This document shows positions 16,620-25,756 of a stretch of 64,000 bases of DNA, piece after piece. Below the pieces are notes generated by a model. The model saw nothing but the letters and a program-made list of their open reading frames with translations, was not told the DNA's origin and searched no databases. The first letter of the stretch is position 1. Each line of letters begins with the position of its first letter. This stretch comes from CAWEBF01 sp963807235 (GTDB lineage Bacteria; Acidobacteriota; Vicinamibacteria; Vicinamibacterales; UBA2999): NCBI GenBank assembly GCA_963807235.1, contig CAWEBF010000024.1, positions 77,282 through 141,281 of the forward strand. The letters run 5' to 3'. The translations under genes were made by a program, and so were the position numbers.

Positions 16620-17966
16620 GTGGCGAGTAGCAGGAGCGACAACGGGCCGCAGCTCGAGCGAGTCATCGGCGTTGGCGGCCTCGGCGCCGCCGCCGTGAAC
16701 TGCATCGTCGGCTCCGGAATCTTTGGATTGCCGGGAATAGCGGCGGCGATGTTGGGGCCGGCCGCGGTTCTCGCGTATCTGGTCTGCGCCGTGCTGGTGA
16801 CTCTGATCGGGCTTTGCCTGGCAGAAGCCGGCAGTCGCGTCTCCCACGCCGGCGGGCTCTACGCCTACGCGACGGAGGCGTTCGGCCCGGTCGTCGGTGG
16901 CATCGCGGGCACGCTCCTCTGGGTTGCAAACTCAGTCGTGACTTCGGCAGCCGTGGCGAATCTCCTGGTGAACACGATTGCCCTGGCCTTTCCGGCGTTT
17001 GGTACAGGGGTGTGGCGCGCCGTTGCTCTCGTGGCGCTCTACGCAGTTCTTGCGGTCGTGAACATTCGCGGGGCGCGTGCCGGCGCGCGATTGTCAATCT
17101 CTCTGGCAGTCGTCAAGATTGCGCCCCTGATCCTGCTGGTGGTCGCGGGCGCGTTTGCGGTACGCATGGAGAACCTGCAGTGGGTTGGCGTGCCGGCTGT
17201 ATCCCAGGTCGGTCAGACAGCGGTGCTCCTGTTCTTTGCCTTCATCGGGGTCGAAGGTGCCCTGAACGTCAGCGGCGAGGTGTCCAACCCCGCCCGCACC
17301 GTGCCACGAGCCATCTTTCTTGCCTTGACGCTGGTGGTTGCGCTCTACATCGGCCTGCAGGTGGTCGCACAGGGTGTGCTCGGTGCCGGCCTGCCAGATG
17401 CGCCGGCTCCGCTCGTCGCGGCGGCGACCACGATTTTTGGCCCGTGGGGCACACGGCTTCTGTTCGCGACGACATTGCTTTCCATTGCCGGTTTCATGTC
17501 CGCGGACGTGCTGGGTTCTCCTCGGAACCTGGCCGCGTTGGCGGAACGTCGTCAGCTGCCACGGGCCCTCGCAGCCGTGCATCCGCGCTTCAAGAGCCCC
17601 GCGATCGCGATCGGCGTTTATGCACTCCTGTGCGCCACGGTCGCTGTGTCCGGATCGTTCCGGTATCTCGTCATCGCCGGCACGTCCGGGACGCTGGTGC
17701 TGTATCTGATTTGTTGTCTCGGACTGCTTCGGCTTCGCGCCCGGAGAGTGGCGGCATACGGGCCACCGTTTCGCGCACCCGGTGGATCGCTGGTTCCGTT
17801 GGCGGCTTCCGCGATCATCCTCTGGCTCTTGTCGACACTCGCCTGGGCGGAACTGGCCGCGGCGACGTTCCTTGTCGTCTCATCGGGTGTCGCGTACGCG
17901 CTGCAGGAGCGCTGGCGAAGGGATGAAGTGGGGGTTGCGAGCGTTGGAGTAGAGTCGGCGCTCTGA
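16620..17966 (+). CDS. APC-family amino acid permease
   Basis: The 448-residue inner-membrane protein has about twelve hydrophobic segments. The first carries the APC substrate-binding motif VGSGIFGLPGIAAA, and YAYATEAFGPVVGGIAGTLLW and FFAFIGVEGALNVSGEVSNP follow at the family positions. It probably exchanges or symports an amino acid or polyamine; the substrate is not evident. The start is GTG 16620, giving a short hydrophilic N-terminus of about 15 residues. Its stop overlaps the ATG of the next gene by one base, so the two are coupled. Confidence 0.88.
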   Translation: MASSRSDNGPQLERVIGVGGLGAAAVNCIVGSGIFGLPGIAAAMLGPAAVLAYLVCAVLVTLIGLCLAEAGSRVSHAGGLYAYATEAFGPVVGGIAGTLLWVANSVVTSAAVANLLVNTIALAFPAFGTGVWRAVALVALYAVLAVVNIRGARAGARLSISLAVVKIAPLILLVVAGAFAVRMENLQWVGVPAVSQVGQTAVLLFFAFIGVEGALNVSGEVSNPARTVPRAIFLALTLVVALYIGLQVVAQGVLGAGLPDAPAPLVAAATTIFGPWGTRLLFATTLLSIAGFMSADVLGSPRNLAALAERRQLPRALAAVHPRFKSPAIAIGVYALLCATVAVSGSFRYLVIAGTSGTLVLYLICCLGLLRLRARRVAAYGPPFRAPGGSLVPLAASAIILWLLSTLAWAELAAATFLVVSSGVAYALQERWRRDEVGVASVGVESAL

Positions 17967-18679
17967 TGGCGATTCGCGCCGTTCTCTTTGATCTTGGAAA
18001 CACACTGGTTAGCTACTACACCTCGAGCGAGTTCCCGCTCGTGCTGCGCCGCTGCTTGGGCGAGTGCGCGACGGCGCTAGGCTGGCCCGAGGATCCCGCT
18101 CGGGACGCCGACCTGTTCGAGCGAGCGTTGGTTCTCAATCGGGAGCGATCCGATTACGCCGTTCGGCCACTCGAGGCTCGCTTGCTGGAATTGTTCGGCG
18201 CCAACGAGTCGCTGGACGAGGCATCTGTTGCGGCGCTTGGCGCCGCGTTCCTGACGCCTATCTTTGCCATGGCGCGCCTCGATGCTCAGGCCATGCCCGT
18301 ACTGGACGACTTGCGGCGTCTCGGCATCAAGACCGCCATCGTGTCCAATACCCCGTGGGGCAGCCCCGCCAGCGCGTGGCGAGCGGAGCTGATGCGCCAC
18401 GGGTTGCTCGAGAGGGTCGATGCAACGGTGTTCTGCATGGATGTCGGGTGGCGCAAGCCGCATCGAGCGCCGTTCGATCGGGCGCTGTCGTTGCTTGATG
18501 TTGCAGCTGCGGAGGCTCTTTTCGTCGGCGACGACCACCGGTGGGACGTGGTCGGTGCCCAAGCCGCCGGGCTTCGTCCTGTTCTTCTCGGGTCTGGCTT
18601 GCGCGAGGCGCCGCCCGATTATCAGACGATTCACGACCTTGGAGGCGTCGTCCCGCTGGCGACCCAGGCATACTCATGA
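17966..18679 (+). CDS. HAD-superfamily hydrolase
   Basis: The 237-residue cytoplasmic phosphatase-like protein has motif I as FDLGNTLV near residue 8 (the second acidic position is replaced by Asn, seen in some HAD members), a helical cap, motif II in KTAIVSNTPWGSP, motif III lysine in VGWRKPHRAPFD, and motif IV FVGDDHRWDVVGAQAAG. Substrate unknown. It overlaps the permease stop, so it probably shares its transcript. Confidence 0.87.
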   Translation: MAIRAVLFDLGNTLVSYYTSSEFPLVLRRCLGECATALGWPEDPARDADLFERALVLNRERSDYAVRPLEARLLELFGANESLDEASVAALGAAFLTPIFAMARLDAQAMPVLDDLRRLGIKTAIVSNTPWGSPASAWRAELMRHGLLERVDATVFCMDVGWRKPHRAPFDRALSLLDVAAAEALFVGDDHRWDVVGAQAAGLRPVLLGSGLREAPPDYQTIHDLGGVVPLATQAYS

Positions 18680-18700
18680 CGTGAAAAATGGGGAGGGACT

Positions 18701-19207
18701 ATGGTTCTGACGAAACCCGAGCTCATCGCCTTGCTTCAGAAGGAGGTCCGGAAACTCCTTCACCTCGCCAACAAAGTTGACCAGACGTCGCTCGACTACC
18801 GCCCCACGCCGAAGCAGCGCAGCACCATCGAGCTTCTCAGGTATCTGAGCACGATGGGCCCCGGGCTGGTGGGATATGCGAAGGGCCAACCCATGGACCC
18901 GTCGGCCATGGCGGAAGCCACGAAGGCCGCCGAATCGCGGGACTTCGACCAGACGCTGGCCGCCATCGCGGCGCTCGCGGATTTGTATCCCGTGCTTCTC
19001 GCTGAGATGTCAGACGATGATTTCCGCGCCGAGACCAAGGAGATCGACGGCAGCCCGACGACGCGCGGAGAGTTCATCGTCGATCACGTCATCGGCCAGT
19101 ATGCGGCCTACCGGATGCAACTGTTTCTGTACTTGAAGGCGTGCGGGCGCGAGGAATTGAACACGATGAACCTGTGGCTGGGGACGGATGCTCCAGTGCC
19201 GGCCTAG
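18701..19207 (+). CDS. DinB-superfamily (DUF1993-like) four-helix protein
   Basis: The 168-residue, mostly helical protein contains an early VDQTSLDYRPTPKQRSTIEL, with the residue pattern of DinB-like four-helix bundles (leucine-rich helix then L-D-Y-R-P), and a late IVDHVIGQYAAYRMQLFLYL helix with a potential metal-binding His. DinB-like proteins often bind a metal and act in thiol-dependent transfer; that role is only inferred. A GGGAGGGAC ribosome site precedes the ATG. Confidence 0.7.
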   Translation: MVLTKPELIALLQKEVRKLLHLANKVDQTSLDYRPTPKQRSTIELLRYLSTMGPGLVGYAKGQPMDPSAMAEATKAAESRDFDQTLAAIAALADLYPVLLAEMSDDDFRAETKEIDGSPTTRGEFIVDHVIGQYAAYRMQLFLYLKACGREELNTMNLWLGTDAPVPA

Positions 19208-19222
19208 GGTCTTCGGATAGAC

Positions 19223-19963
19223 GTGTCAGGCATCGGGCTGCTGAACGAAAGGCCACTCCACGCATCGCTGAAGCAGTGGTACGCGCAGCCGGGAGATCGG
19301 TTCGAGGTCCCGGTAGACGGATTTGTCATCGACATCGTCCGGGACGGTCTCTTGCTCGAAATCCAGACGGGCAAGTTCTGGTCCATCAAGCGGAAACTTG
19401 CAACGCTGGCGGCCTCACACCAGATACGACTGATCTATCCGATCGCCCAGGAGAAATGGATCGTCCAGTTGGCGAAGGACGAGATTGGCGCCGCGGCTCG
19501 CCGCAAGTCACCCAAGAGGGGGCGACTGGAGGATCTCTTCTGGACGATGGTCAGCATCCCGCGGTTGATATCGAACGGCAATCTCTCTGTGGAAGTGCTG
19601 CTGATCAGGGAGGAAGAAGCCAGGCGGTATGCGGGCAGGCGGAAGTGGCGCAGGAAAGGCTGGGTCATCGCCGAACGGCGGTTGCTGGACGTCGTGGACC
19701 GGAGGGTGTTCGAAAAGCCGGAGGATTGGCTCGCGCTTCTTCCGGAAGGATTCGGACAGTTCACGGCCCGGGATCTTGCGGACGCGATGGGTCTCCGGTT
19801 GCAGCTGGCGCAGAGGATGGCGTATTCGTTTCGAGAGGCGAATCTCGTGAGTTTGATAGGTAAGCGGGGGCGGGCCAATCTGTACGCCATTGGCGCGACT
19901 CCTGAGCCGTTGGGGGACAGGCGACGCCGTCGACGGCGATCGGAGGAAGCATGTACGGATTGA
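19223..19963 (+). CDS. conserved hypothetical protein, nuclease-fold-like N-terminus
   Basis: The 246-residue protein starts at GTG 19223. The N-terminal half reads VDGFVIDIVRDGLLLEIQTG followed by SIKRKLATLAASHQIRLIYP. A D-x(n)-E-I-Q-T arrangement with a following basic helix resembles PD-(D/E)xK nuclease-like folds, but this is weak evidence. The C-terminal part (about residues 165-235) looks like a winged-helix (TARDLADAMGLRLQLAQRMA), and the tail is arginine-rich. I do not recognise a named function. It overlaps the next gene by 13 bases. Confidence 0.6.
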   Translation: MSGIGLLNERPLHASLKQWYAQPGDRFEVPVDGFVIDIVRDGLLLEIQTGKFWSIKRKLATLAASHQIRLIYPIAQEKWIVQLAKDEIGAAARRKSPKRGRLEDLFWTMVSIPRLISNGNLSVEVLLIREEEARRYAGRRKWRRKGWVIAERRLLDVVDRRVFEKPEDWLALLPEGFGQFTARDLADAMGLRLQLAQRMAYSFREANLVSLIGKRGRANLYAIGATPEPLGDRRRRRRRSEEACTD

Positions 19964-20256
19964 TCGGAAAGGTCACTTGCGTGGCCGGCCAGCGTGACAC
20001 CTTCGCGACGCTCCTGCTGGAAGGCACCCAGGCGATGGCGGGGTGTCTGAGCTATGTGGTTGCCACTGATCCGGCAGACGCGGACGCGCTCTGGATTACC
20101 GAGGTATGGGACAGTCAGGCGAGTCACAAAACCTCGCTTTCCCTGCCCGCGGTCCAGGCGGCGATCGCCAAAGGCCGTCCCCTGATTGCCGGCTTCAGCA
20201 ATCGCGTGGAGACAGTCCCCATCGGCGGGCACGCCCTTCCGATGACCTCGCGGTGA
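19951..20256 (+). CDS. antibiotic biosynthesis monooxygenase-type (ABM) small protein
   Basis: The 101-residue protein has the dimeric alpha/beta-barrel ABM pattern: MYGLIGKVTCVAGQRDTFAT, CLSYVVATDPADADALWITE and the V/I-W-D-S-x-A-S-H segment EVWDSQASHKTSL. Members include quinol monooxygenases and haem-degrading enzymes, and many have no known reaction. It starts inside the end of the previous gene and its stop overlaps the GTG of the next one. Confidence 0.8.
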   Translation: MYGLIGKVTCVAGQRDTFATLLLEGTQAMAGCLSYVVATDPADADALWITEVWDSQASHKTSLSLPAVQAAIAKGRPLIAGFSNRVETVPIGGHALPMTSR

Positions 20257-20960
20257 GCTCCATGATCTGGTCCGCGGTTCTCACCACGATCCTGTTGGGC
20301 CATCTGGCGCAAGGCGAAGTCACATCCAGCGGCGTCCTCTCCCGCGTGGATCACCTCGTGTACGCCACACCCGACCTCCAGCGCGGCATCGACAGGATCG
20401 AACAGCTACTCGGTCTGAGAGCCACCCCGGGTGGGCAACATCCTGGACGCGGCACACGCAACGCGCTGGTCGCACTTGGGCCGTCCAGCTATCTCGAGAT
20501 CATCGGCCCCGATCCTGAACAGCCCACGCCAGCGCAACCGCGTCCGTTCGGCATCGATGCCCTGAAGGAACCGCGGCTCGTGACGTGGGCCGCCAAGGGT
20601 GCGAACCTCGACTCCTTGGCTCGGGATGCCGCCGGCGGGGGCGTAAAGCTGGGCGAGGTGATTGCGGGCAGCCGCCGGCGGGCAGATGGTGTACTGCTCA
20701 CGTGGCGCTACACGGATCCACGGACGGTGGTCGCAGACGGCGTTGTCCCCTTCGTCATCGACTGGGGTGGGACGCCACACCCAGCCGGCACCGCCACTCC
20801 TGGAGCCACGTTGGTGGAGCTGCGTGCCGAGCATCCCGACCCGCAACCGGCTCAGGCCGCGCTCAAACGGCTTGGACTCGATCTTCGCCTGCAGCGGGGC
20901 CCGCGGGCGGGCTTGATCGCCACTATCGACAGTCCTCGCGGCCGCGTGGAGCTGCGGTAG
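20253..20960 (+). CDS. VOC (glyoxalase-like) family protein, possibly exported
   Basis: The product of about 235 residues starts at GTG 20253 overlapping the previous stop, or at ATG 20262. A hydrophobic stretch MIWSAVLTTILLGHLAQG could be a signal peptide or anchor. The rest matches glyoxalase-like domain proteins: RVDHLVYATPDLQRGIDRIE with the first metal histidine, then TPGGQHPGRGTRNALVALG and SYLEIIGPDP with the glutamate. The VOC fold supports metal-dependent isomerases, dioxygenases and resistance proteins; no substrate is evident. Confidence 0.8.
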   Translation: MSSMIWSAVLTTILLGHLAQGEVTSSGVLSRVDHLVYATPDLQRGIDRIEQLLGLRATPGGQHPGRGTRNALVALGPSSYLEIIGPDPEQPTPAQPRPFGIDALKEPRLVTWAAKGANLDSLARDAAGGGVKLGEVIAGSRRRADGVLLTWRYTDPRTVVADGVVPFVIDWGGTPHPAGTATPGATLVELRAEHPDPQPAQAALKRLGLDLRLQRGPRAGLIATIDSPRGRVELR

Positions 20961-20997
20961 ACAGCGGACGCGTTCCCTGAGGGACGCAGTGCTCCCT

Positions 20998-21987
20998 TTA
21001 GGGACGCAGGCGCCGGATTCGCTGGATGAGCGCTGTGTCGTTCGGAAAGAGGCCAGCCGCAGGGAGGCGAGTCAGCAGATCCGCCCAGACGGGCTCTTTC
21101 GCGAATACGGCCTTGAAGATCGGCGCCGCCTCCGCTTCGCGCCCGATCGACGCGAGCGTGACGGCGTGCCAGAACGGCAATTCGAGGATCTCCGGGGCGA
21201 GCTTGCTGGCCGCGGCATACTCGCGCAGCGCCTGATCCACCTTCTTCTCCGTCATCAGCTCGTCGCCGCGGTTCGCGTGCGCGTAGGCGCGTTGGAGGCG
21301 GACCAGCCTGCGCAGCTCCCGGATCGGCTCGGGATTGTCGTCCACACGGAGATCGAACGTCCGATCGCCCCCCACCCAGGGCCGCCCTGTGCCCTTGGCT
21401 TTCACGATCAGCAACGCGGCCGACTGCTTGCCGCGCATGTCGCCCCCGGCCGCCTGGCCCGCATCGAGCGCGGCCAGCATGCGGTCGGCGAGGTCTCCCT
21501 TCGTGCGTTCGAAGGCAGCGGCCATCGCCGGCCACACCTTGGCATTGGCCATCATGTTGGCTTGGGCGGAGAAATCGCGGCCGATGTGGTGACCTGCCGC
21601 CGCGATGGCGGACTTGCCGGTGTAGGCGGAAGCTCGCCCCGCCGAATCCACCATGGCGACCTGGCGTCCATCACGCTGCTGATCGGCGGCGACCAGCTGC
21701 TGCAGCGCAGCGGGCGCCCGCACGCCCTTCCGCATCAGCTCCAGCCCTCGCGGTCCGTAGGCCGGGTCGATGAACGACTGCGTGGCAACAGCACCGACGC
21801 CCGCCTCGGCCCACGTCACCACGGAACCCACGGAGAACCAGTGCGACTGCACGGCCACGCCCATCTCGCCCGTGGCGGCGTCGCGGGCGACGATGGAGAA
21901 GGTGTGCGCAAGCGGACCGCCCGGCGCGCCCGCGAGCCCGATTGACATCAGCCCGAACGCGAGAAGGCACGAGAACGTCGATCGCAT
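20998..21987 (-). CDS. DUF1028 (Ntn-hydrolase-fold) secreted protein
   Basis: The 329-residue protein has a signal peptide (about residues 1-28, LAFGLMSIGLAGAPGGPLA) directly followed by HTFSIVARDAATGEMGVAVQ and SHWFSVGSVVTWAEAGVGAVATQS, the DUF1028 signature. The family fold is Ntn-hydrolase-like and its activity is not established. After about residue 235 there is a TPR-like tail (LVRLQRAYAHANRGDELMTE, LREYAAASKLAPEILELPFW), seen in a subset of the family. It is convergent with the VOC gene; the 37-base gap has two copies of AGGGACGCAG. It is divergent from the next gene. Confidence 0.85.
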   Translation of the reverse strand: MRSTFSCLLAFGLMSIGLAGAPGGPLAHTFSIVARDAATGEMGVAVQSHWFSVGSVVTWAEAGVGAVATQSFIDPAYGPRGLELMRKGVRAPAALQQLVAADQQRDGRQVAMVDSAGRASAYTGKSAIAAAGHHIGRDFSAQANMMANAKVWPAMAAAFERTKGDLADRMLAALDAGQAAGGDMRGKQSAALLIVKAKGTGRPWVGGDRTFDLRVDDNPEPIRELRRLVRLQRAYAHANRGDELMTEKKVDQALREYAAASKLAPEILELPFWHAVTLASIGREAEAAPIFKAVFAKEPVWADLLTRLPAAGLFPNDTALIQRIRRLRP

Positions 21988-22056
21988 GGTGCCTGTAATA
22001 TACGCCCACGATTCATGAGGCCGTGGAGCGCAGGGACTCACACGGCAGGAGGAAAC

Positions 22057-22902
22057 ATGCGCGGAAGAATCGCGACCGCTGTGCTGCTCTGCCTGGCTCT
22101 GACCGTCTCGGCGGATGCCCAGTGGATCAACCATCCGTCCGCCGGGATTCCCAGAACCAGCGACGGCAAGCCGAACCTGTCGGCGCGTACACCGACCATG
22201 GCGGACGGCAAGCCGGATCTGAGCGGCGTCTGGACAACCGACAACACGCCATTGGCGGAGCTGGAGCGTCTGTTTCCGGGCATGAGCGACCTTTCGGTTC
22301 CGGGGGACGGCCCCGAGGTGGTGAACAAGTACTTCATCAACCTGCTGACCGATTTCAAGCCCGAGGACTCTCCGCTGCGCCAGGAGTTCGTGCCACTGCT
22401 GCTGCAGCGCGGAGTCGAGGGACAGAGCAAGGACATCCCGAGCGCAAGGTGCCTGCCTACGGGCGTGCCGATGGGCGACCTGCTGGCCCTCCCCCGCAGG
22501 TTCGTCCAGGTGCCGGGGTTGCTCGTGATGCTCTCCGAGGCCAACCCGCAGCGGCTCGTCTACACCGACGGGAGAAAGCCTCCCGTCGATCCACAACCCG
22601 CCTGGCTGGGCTACTCAGTCGGTTCGTGGGACGGTGACACGCTCGTGATCGAAACCCGCGGCTTCAACGACAAGACGTGGCTCGATGCCTTCGGTCATCC
22701 GCGCAGCGAGGCCATGCGGATCACGGAGCGCCTCAGGCGCCGCGACTTCGGCCACCTGGACGTGCAGGTGACGATCGACGATGCCACGATGTACACGAGG
22801 CCGTTTTCGATCCGGTACTCAGTGACGCTGACGCCGGATACCGACCTGCTAGAAACCGTGTGCGAGAACGAACGGGACGTGCCGCACCTGGTAGGCAAGT
22901 AG
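22057..22902 (+). CDS. secreted hypothetical protein of the ADGKPDLSGVW type
   Basis: The 281-residue protein has a signal peptide (MRGRIATAVLLCLALTVSADAQ) and contains MADGKPDLSGVWTTD, then LPRRFVQVPGLLVML, RLVYTDGR, WLGYSVGSWDGDTLVIETRG and FNDKTWLD. These blocks recur in a large family of exported proteins abundant in Acidobacteriota; its role is unknown, with beta-sandwich or propeller character likely. A GGAGGAAAC ribosome site fixes ATG 22057. It is useful mainly as a taxonomic hint. Confidence 0.8.
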   Translation: MRGRIATAVLLCLALTVSADAQWINHPSAGIPRTSDGKPNLSARTPTMADGKPDLSGVWTTDNTPLAELERLFPGMSDLSVPGDGPEVVNKYFINLLTDFKPEDSPLRQEFVPLLLQRGVEGQSKDIPSARCLPTGVPMGDLLALPRRFVQVPGLLVMLSEANPQRLVYTDGRKPPVDPQPAWLGYSVGSWDGDTLVIETRGFNDKTWLDAFGHPRSEAMRITERLRRRDFGHLDVQVTIDDATMYTRPFSIRYSVTLTPDTDLLETVCENERDVPHLVGK

Positions 22903-22917
22903 CCCTCCCGCGCCGAC

Positions 22918-23304
22918 GTGTACACAGGACGTCGCGTCTTTCGAGCGGGCCCGGTCATGGTCGGGATCATGATCGCCCTTACCCTCGGCTTCGCCGCCGG
23001 CGCGATCTTCACCTACAGGACGGCCGGCTGGACCTGGGTGTCGATCGGTTTCGCCCTCACCACGATGGTGCTCGGTCTCGGAAGCGTGATCGAGTCGCTG
23101 GTGCAACGAATCGAGCTCACGGACGACGCCGTAGTGGTGACGCGGCTCACGGGTAAACAGAGGATTCCCCGCGACTCGATCCAGCGCGTCGAGGAGGCCA
23201 AGGGCGTGCCGCCAGCGCTGCTGCTCCGCGACGGCCAGTGGGTGAAGCTGCCGTCGGTTGGGTCGTATGTCGGCAACTCCATCCGGAGCTGGCTCAAGGG
23301 CTGA
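22918..23304 (+). CDS. small membrane protein with PH-like domain
   Basis: The 128-residue product starts at GTG 22918. Two hydrophobic segments (about residues 14-32, VMVGIMIALTLGFAAGAIF, and 40-58) are followed by a PH-like bacterial domain: IELTDDAVVVTRLTGKQRIP, then DSIQRVEEAKGVPPALLL and a final short strand. This two-helix plus PH-domain layout is common in unknown membrane proteins. Its 3' end overlaps the convergent dehydrogenase gene by 11 bases. Confidence 0.65.
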   Translation: MYTGRRVFRAGPVMVGIMIALTLGFAAGAIFTYRTAGWTWVSIGFALTTMVLGLGSVIESLVQRIELTDDAVVVTRLTGKQRIPRDSIQRVEEAKGVPPALLLRDGQWVKLPSVGSYVGNSIRSWLKG

Positions 23305-24184
23305 CCTGCGGCACCCCTGACATCTGAGCCAGCACCTTGTACAGGACGGCGAAATCCTGCTCCCCAAGACCCTGCGCGCGAGCGGACGACAAGAACTCGT
23401 TGACCACGGCGCCGGTCGGCAACGTCACCTGCACCTCGCGGGCCAGCTCGAGCGCGAGCGTCACATCCTTTTGCATCATGTTCGCGCTGAACATCGGCTG
23501 CTCGGGCATCTTCAGGACGCACGGTCCCTTGTATTGGACCAGCGGCGACGCGATCGCGCTATTGGTCAGCACCTCAATCGCCGTTTCGCGGGAAACGCCG
23601 GCCTTCTCGGCCAGAACGACGCTCTCTGCCAACGCCAGCATCTGGACGGCGATACTGATGTTGGTCGCGAGCTTCATGGACAATGCGAGGCCGTTCTCGC
23701 CGATGTAAGTGACTTTCTGGCCGATGTCCTCGAGCAGCGGCTTGGCGCGGTCGAAGGTCGCGCGATGTCCTCCGACCATGATCGACAGCTTGCCCGATTC
23801 CACCATCCCGATGCTGCCCGATACCGGTGCGTCGATCATGTCGGCGCCTTTTTCCCGCGCCTTGGCCGCCAGCGCGCGGCTGGTGGCAGGGCCGACCGTG
23901 CTCATGTCGATGAGCAGCTTGCCGGTGCCGAGGCCGGCCAGCAGTCCGTCCGGTCCCTCCGACGCGCCTTCGAGCGCCGCGGTGTTGGTCACCATGACGA
24001 AAGTCGTGTCGGCGGCTTCACACACGGCGCGAGGCGAGGACGCCCACTTTCCGCCCATTGCGACCAGCTCCGGCTGCTTCGCAGGAAAGAGATCGTAGCC
24101 CGTCACCACGTGCCCCTTGGCCAGCAAGCGTTTGGTGATCCGGCTGCCCATTGCCCCGAGCCCGACAAATCCAAGATTAGCCAT
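23294..24184 (-). CDS. 3-hydroxyisobutyrate dehydrogenase-family NAD(P) oxidoreductase
   Basis: The 296-residue cytoplasmic enzyme begins MANLGFVGLGAMGSRITKRL with the GxGxMG Rossmann motif, has the substrate-binding DAPVSGSIGMVESGKLSIMV block near residue 120, and the catalytic lysine in SMKLATNI near residue 170. Family members oxidise 3-hydroxyisobutyrate, tartronate semialdehyde, glyoxylate or succinic semialdehyde-type beta-hydroxyacids. A second ATG three codons upstream (24193) is possible. It lies just downstream of, and co-directional with, the short-chain fatty acid transporter, so it may act on imported acids. Confidence 0.9.
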   Translation of the reverse strand: MANLGFVGLGAMGSRITKRLLAKGHVVTGYDLFPAKQPELVAMGGKWASSPRAVCEAADTTFVMVTNTAALEGASEGPDGLLAGLGTGKLLIDMSTVGPATSRALAAKAREKGADMIDAPVSGSIGMVESGKLSIMVGGHRATFDRAKPLLEDIGQKVTYIGENGLALSMKLATNISIAVQMLALAESVVLAEKAGVSRETAIEVLTNSAIASPLVQYKGPCVLKMPEQPMFSANMMQKDVTLALELAREVQVTLPTGAVVNEFLSSARAQGLGEQDFAVLYKVLAQMSGVPQVSP

Positions 24185-24194
24185 AACCGCCATT

Positions 24195-25610
24195 CTACGG
24201 GAGGACCGGGGGCACGTAGGTGAGGGTGTAGTTGAGGACCCAGACCAGGAACAGTACCAGCGGCACGTGAACCACGAACTGCAGCATCGAGTAGCCGACG
24301 ATGTCGCGTGCTTTGAGCCCCAGGATGCCGACGAGCGGCAGCATCCAGAACGGGTGAATGAGGTTGGCCAAAGCCTCGGTGGCGTTGTACGTCTGGACCA
24401 CCCACCCCAGGTGCACCTCGAGCGACTTGGCGGCCTCCAGCATGTAGGGCGCCTCGATCAGCCACTTGCCGCCCGCCGACGGGATGAAGAGGCCCAGGAA
24501 CGCCGAGTAGATGCCGATCATCACCGGGTAGGTGTGCTGCGTGGAAATGGATACGAAGAAGTGCGCCATCTGCGTCGCCAGCCCCGACTCGGTCAGCATC
24601 TTCACGATGCCGGCGTACATCGGATACTGAATCAGCACGCCACCTACTGGCGTAATCGCGGCGCCGATCGCCTGCACGAACGACTTGGGCCGCCAGTGCA
24701 GCAGCAGGCCGACGACCAGGAACATGAAAATGTACTGGTTCAGCTGCAGCAGGATGCCCAGGCCGTTCAGCGACACTTCGCGCGCCAGGTAGCCGAACCC
24801 CAGAAGCGCGATCACGATGGTCAGAAACGGGCTGTACTCGAGCCATTCCCCCGGCGTATGGCGCGCGCCGATGTCGTGCGACACCCGTTGGTAGGCCACG
24901 CCCATCTCGGCCATGCCCTTGGCCAGCGAAGGCGGCGGGGCCGAGTAGTAGGACACGCCCATCGAAACCACGATCAGCGCGCCGGCGATGACCAGGCTCT
25001 GCCAGAGGCCGAGCGTCTGGCTGAGGGGGATGACCCCGCTGATCTTCTCCACCGCATCGGGCAGCGACGCCGACGACGCCATGATCAGGGCCGCCGACGA
25101 CGACAACCCCAGCGCCCACACGCTGCCGACGCCCAGGTAGGCCGCGGCGCCGATGGCGCGATAGTCCGCGCCCTTCACGCGATGAGCGACTTCCTTGGCC
25201 AGGAGCCCGCTGAAGATCAGGCTGAAGCTCCAGGACAGCAGCGACGCCAGCATCGAGAACAGGCCCACGTAGGCCGCCGCGCCAGGGCCCGTCGTCGGGA
25301 AGGCGGCCAGCTTGCGCACAACGGCATACACCGGCGGCGCCGTCGCCACCGCGTAGCCGGTGACCACGATCATCGACATCTGGATGGTGAACGTGGTCAA
25401 GTCCCAGAAACCCGAGCCGAATCGCTGCGCCGTGTCCAGAACCGAGCTGCCCGACAGGACGCTGGCAGTGGCCACGACCGCGGTGGCGGCGAGGGCAAGG
25501 GCGAAGGCGTCGGGAAACCAGCGCTCGAACCAGTCGGAGAGCCGCAGGCCCAGGGTTGCCAGCGACGAACGGTCGGCTGCGGTCTGAGAAGGCACGGTCT
25601 GAGAGGTCAT
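24195..25610 (-). CDS. atoE: short-chain fatty acid transporter, AtoE family
   Basis: The 471-residue inner-membrane protein has about eleven to twelve hydrophobic segments and the AtoE/TIGR00366 character: LSDWFERWFPDAFALALAAT at the N-terminus, IQMSMIVVTGYAVATAP, ALGLSSSAALIMASSASLP, FLGLFIPSAGGKWLIEAPY and FWMLPLVGILGLKARDIVGY. Family members take up butyrate, acetoacetate and similar acids. The gene is divergent from the 2-oxoacid dehydrogenase operon that starts 147 bases away, suggesting a shared control region for acid catabolism. Confidence 0.9.
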   Translation of the reverse strand: MTSQTVPSQTAADRSSLATLGLRLSDWFERWFPDAFALALAATAVVATASVLSGSSVLDTAQRFGSGFWDLTTFTIQMSMIVVTGYAVATAPPVYAVVRKLAAFPTTGPGAAAYVGLFSMLASLLSWSFSLIFSGLLAKEVAHRVKGADYRAIGAAAYLGVGSVWALGLSSSAALIMASSASLPDAVEKISGVIPLSQTLGLWQSLVIAGALIVVSMGVSYYSAPPPSLAKGMAEMGVAYQRVSHDIGARHTPGEWLEYSPFLTIVIALLGFGYLAREVSLNGLGILLQLNQYIFMFLVVGLLLHWRPKSFVQAIGAAITPVGGVLIQYPMYAGIVKMLTESGLATQMAHFFVSISTQHTYPVMIGIYSAFLGLFIPSAGGKWLIEAPYMLEAAKSLEVHLGWVVQTYNATEALANLIHPFWMLPLVGILGLKARDIVGYSMLQFVVHVPLVLFLVWVLNYTLTYVPPVLP

Positions 25611-25682
25611 GGAAGGCCGATAGAAACGGCGAATATATCAGAAGCGCCTTTGCCGAAAACGCGGAGGCGCCGGGTGCGCTGC

Positions 25683-25688
25683 TATAAT
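25683..25688 (+). promoter_or_regulatory. consensus -10 box for the 2-oxoacid dehydrogenase operon
   Basis: A perfect TATAAT lies 69 bases before the E1alpha start in the divergent gap. No good -35 hexamer is at 16-18 bases; the nearest TTGCCG is 27 bases upstream, too far for a normal promoter, which hints at an activator. Confidence 0.45.
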
Positions 25689-25756
25689 CAACGGCTGTCT
25701 TCTCTGTTGAGTGCGGCCGTTTTCCAGGTGCTGGCCAAGCTGTCAGGAGTGAGTGA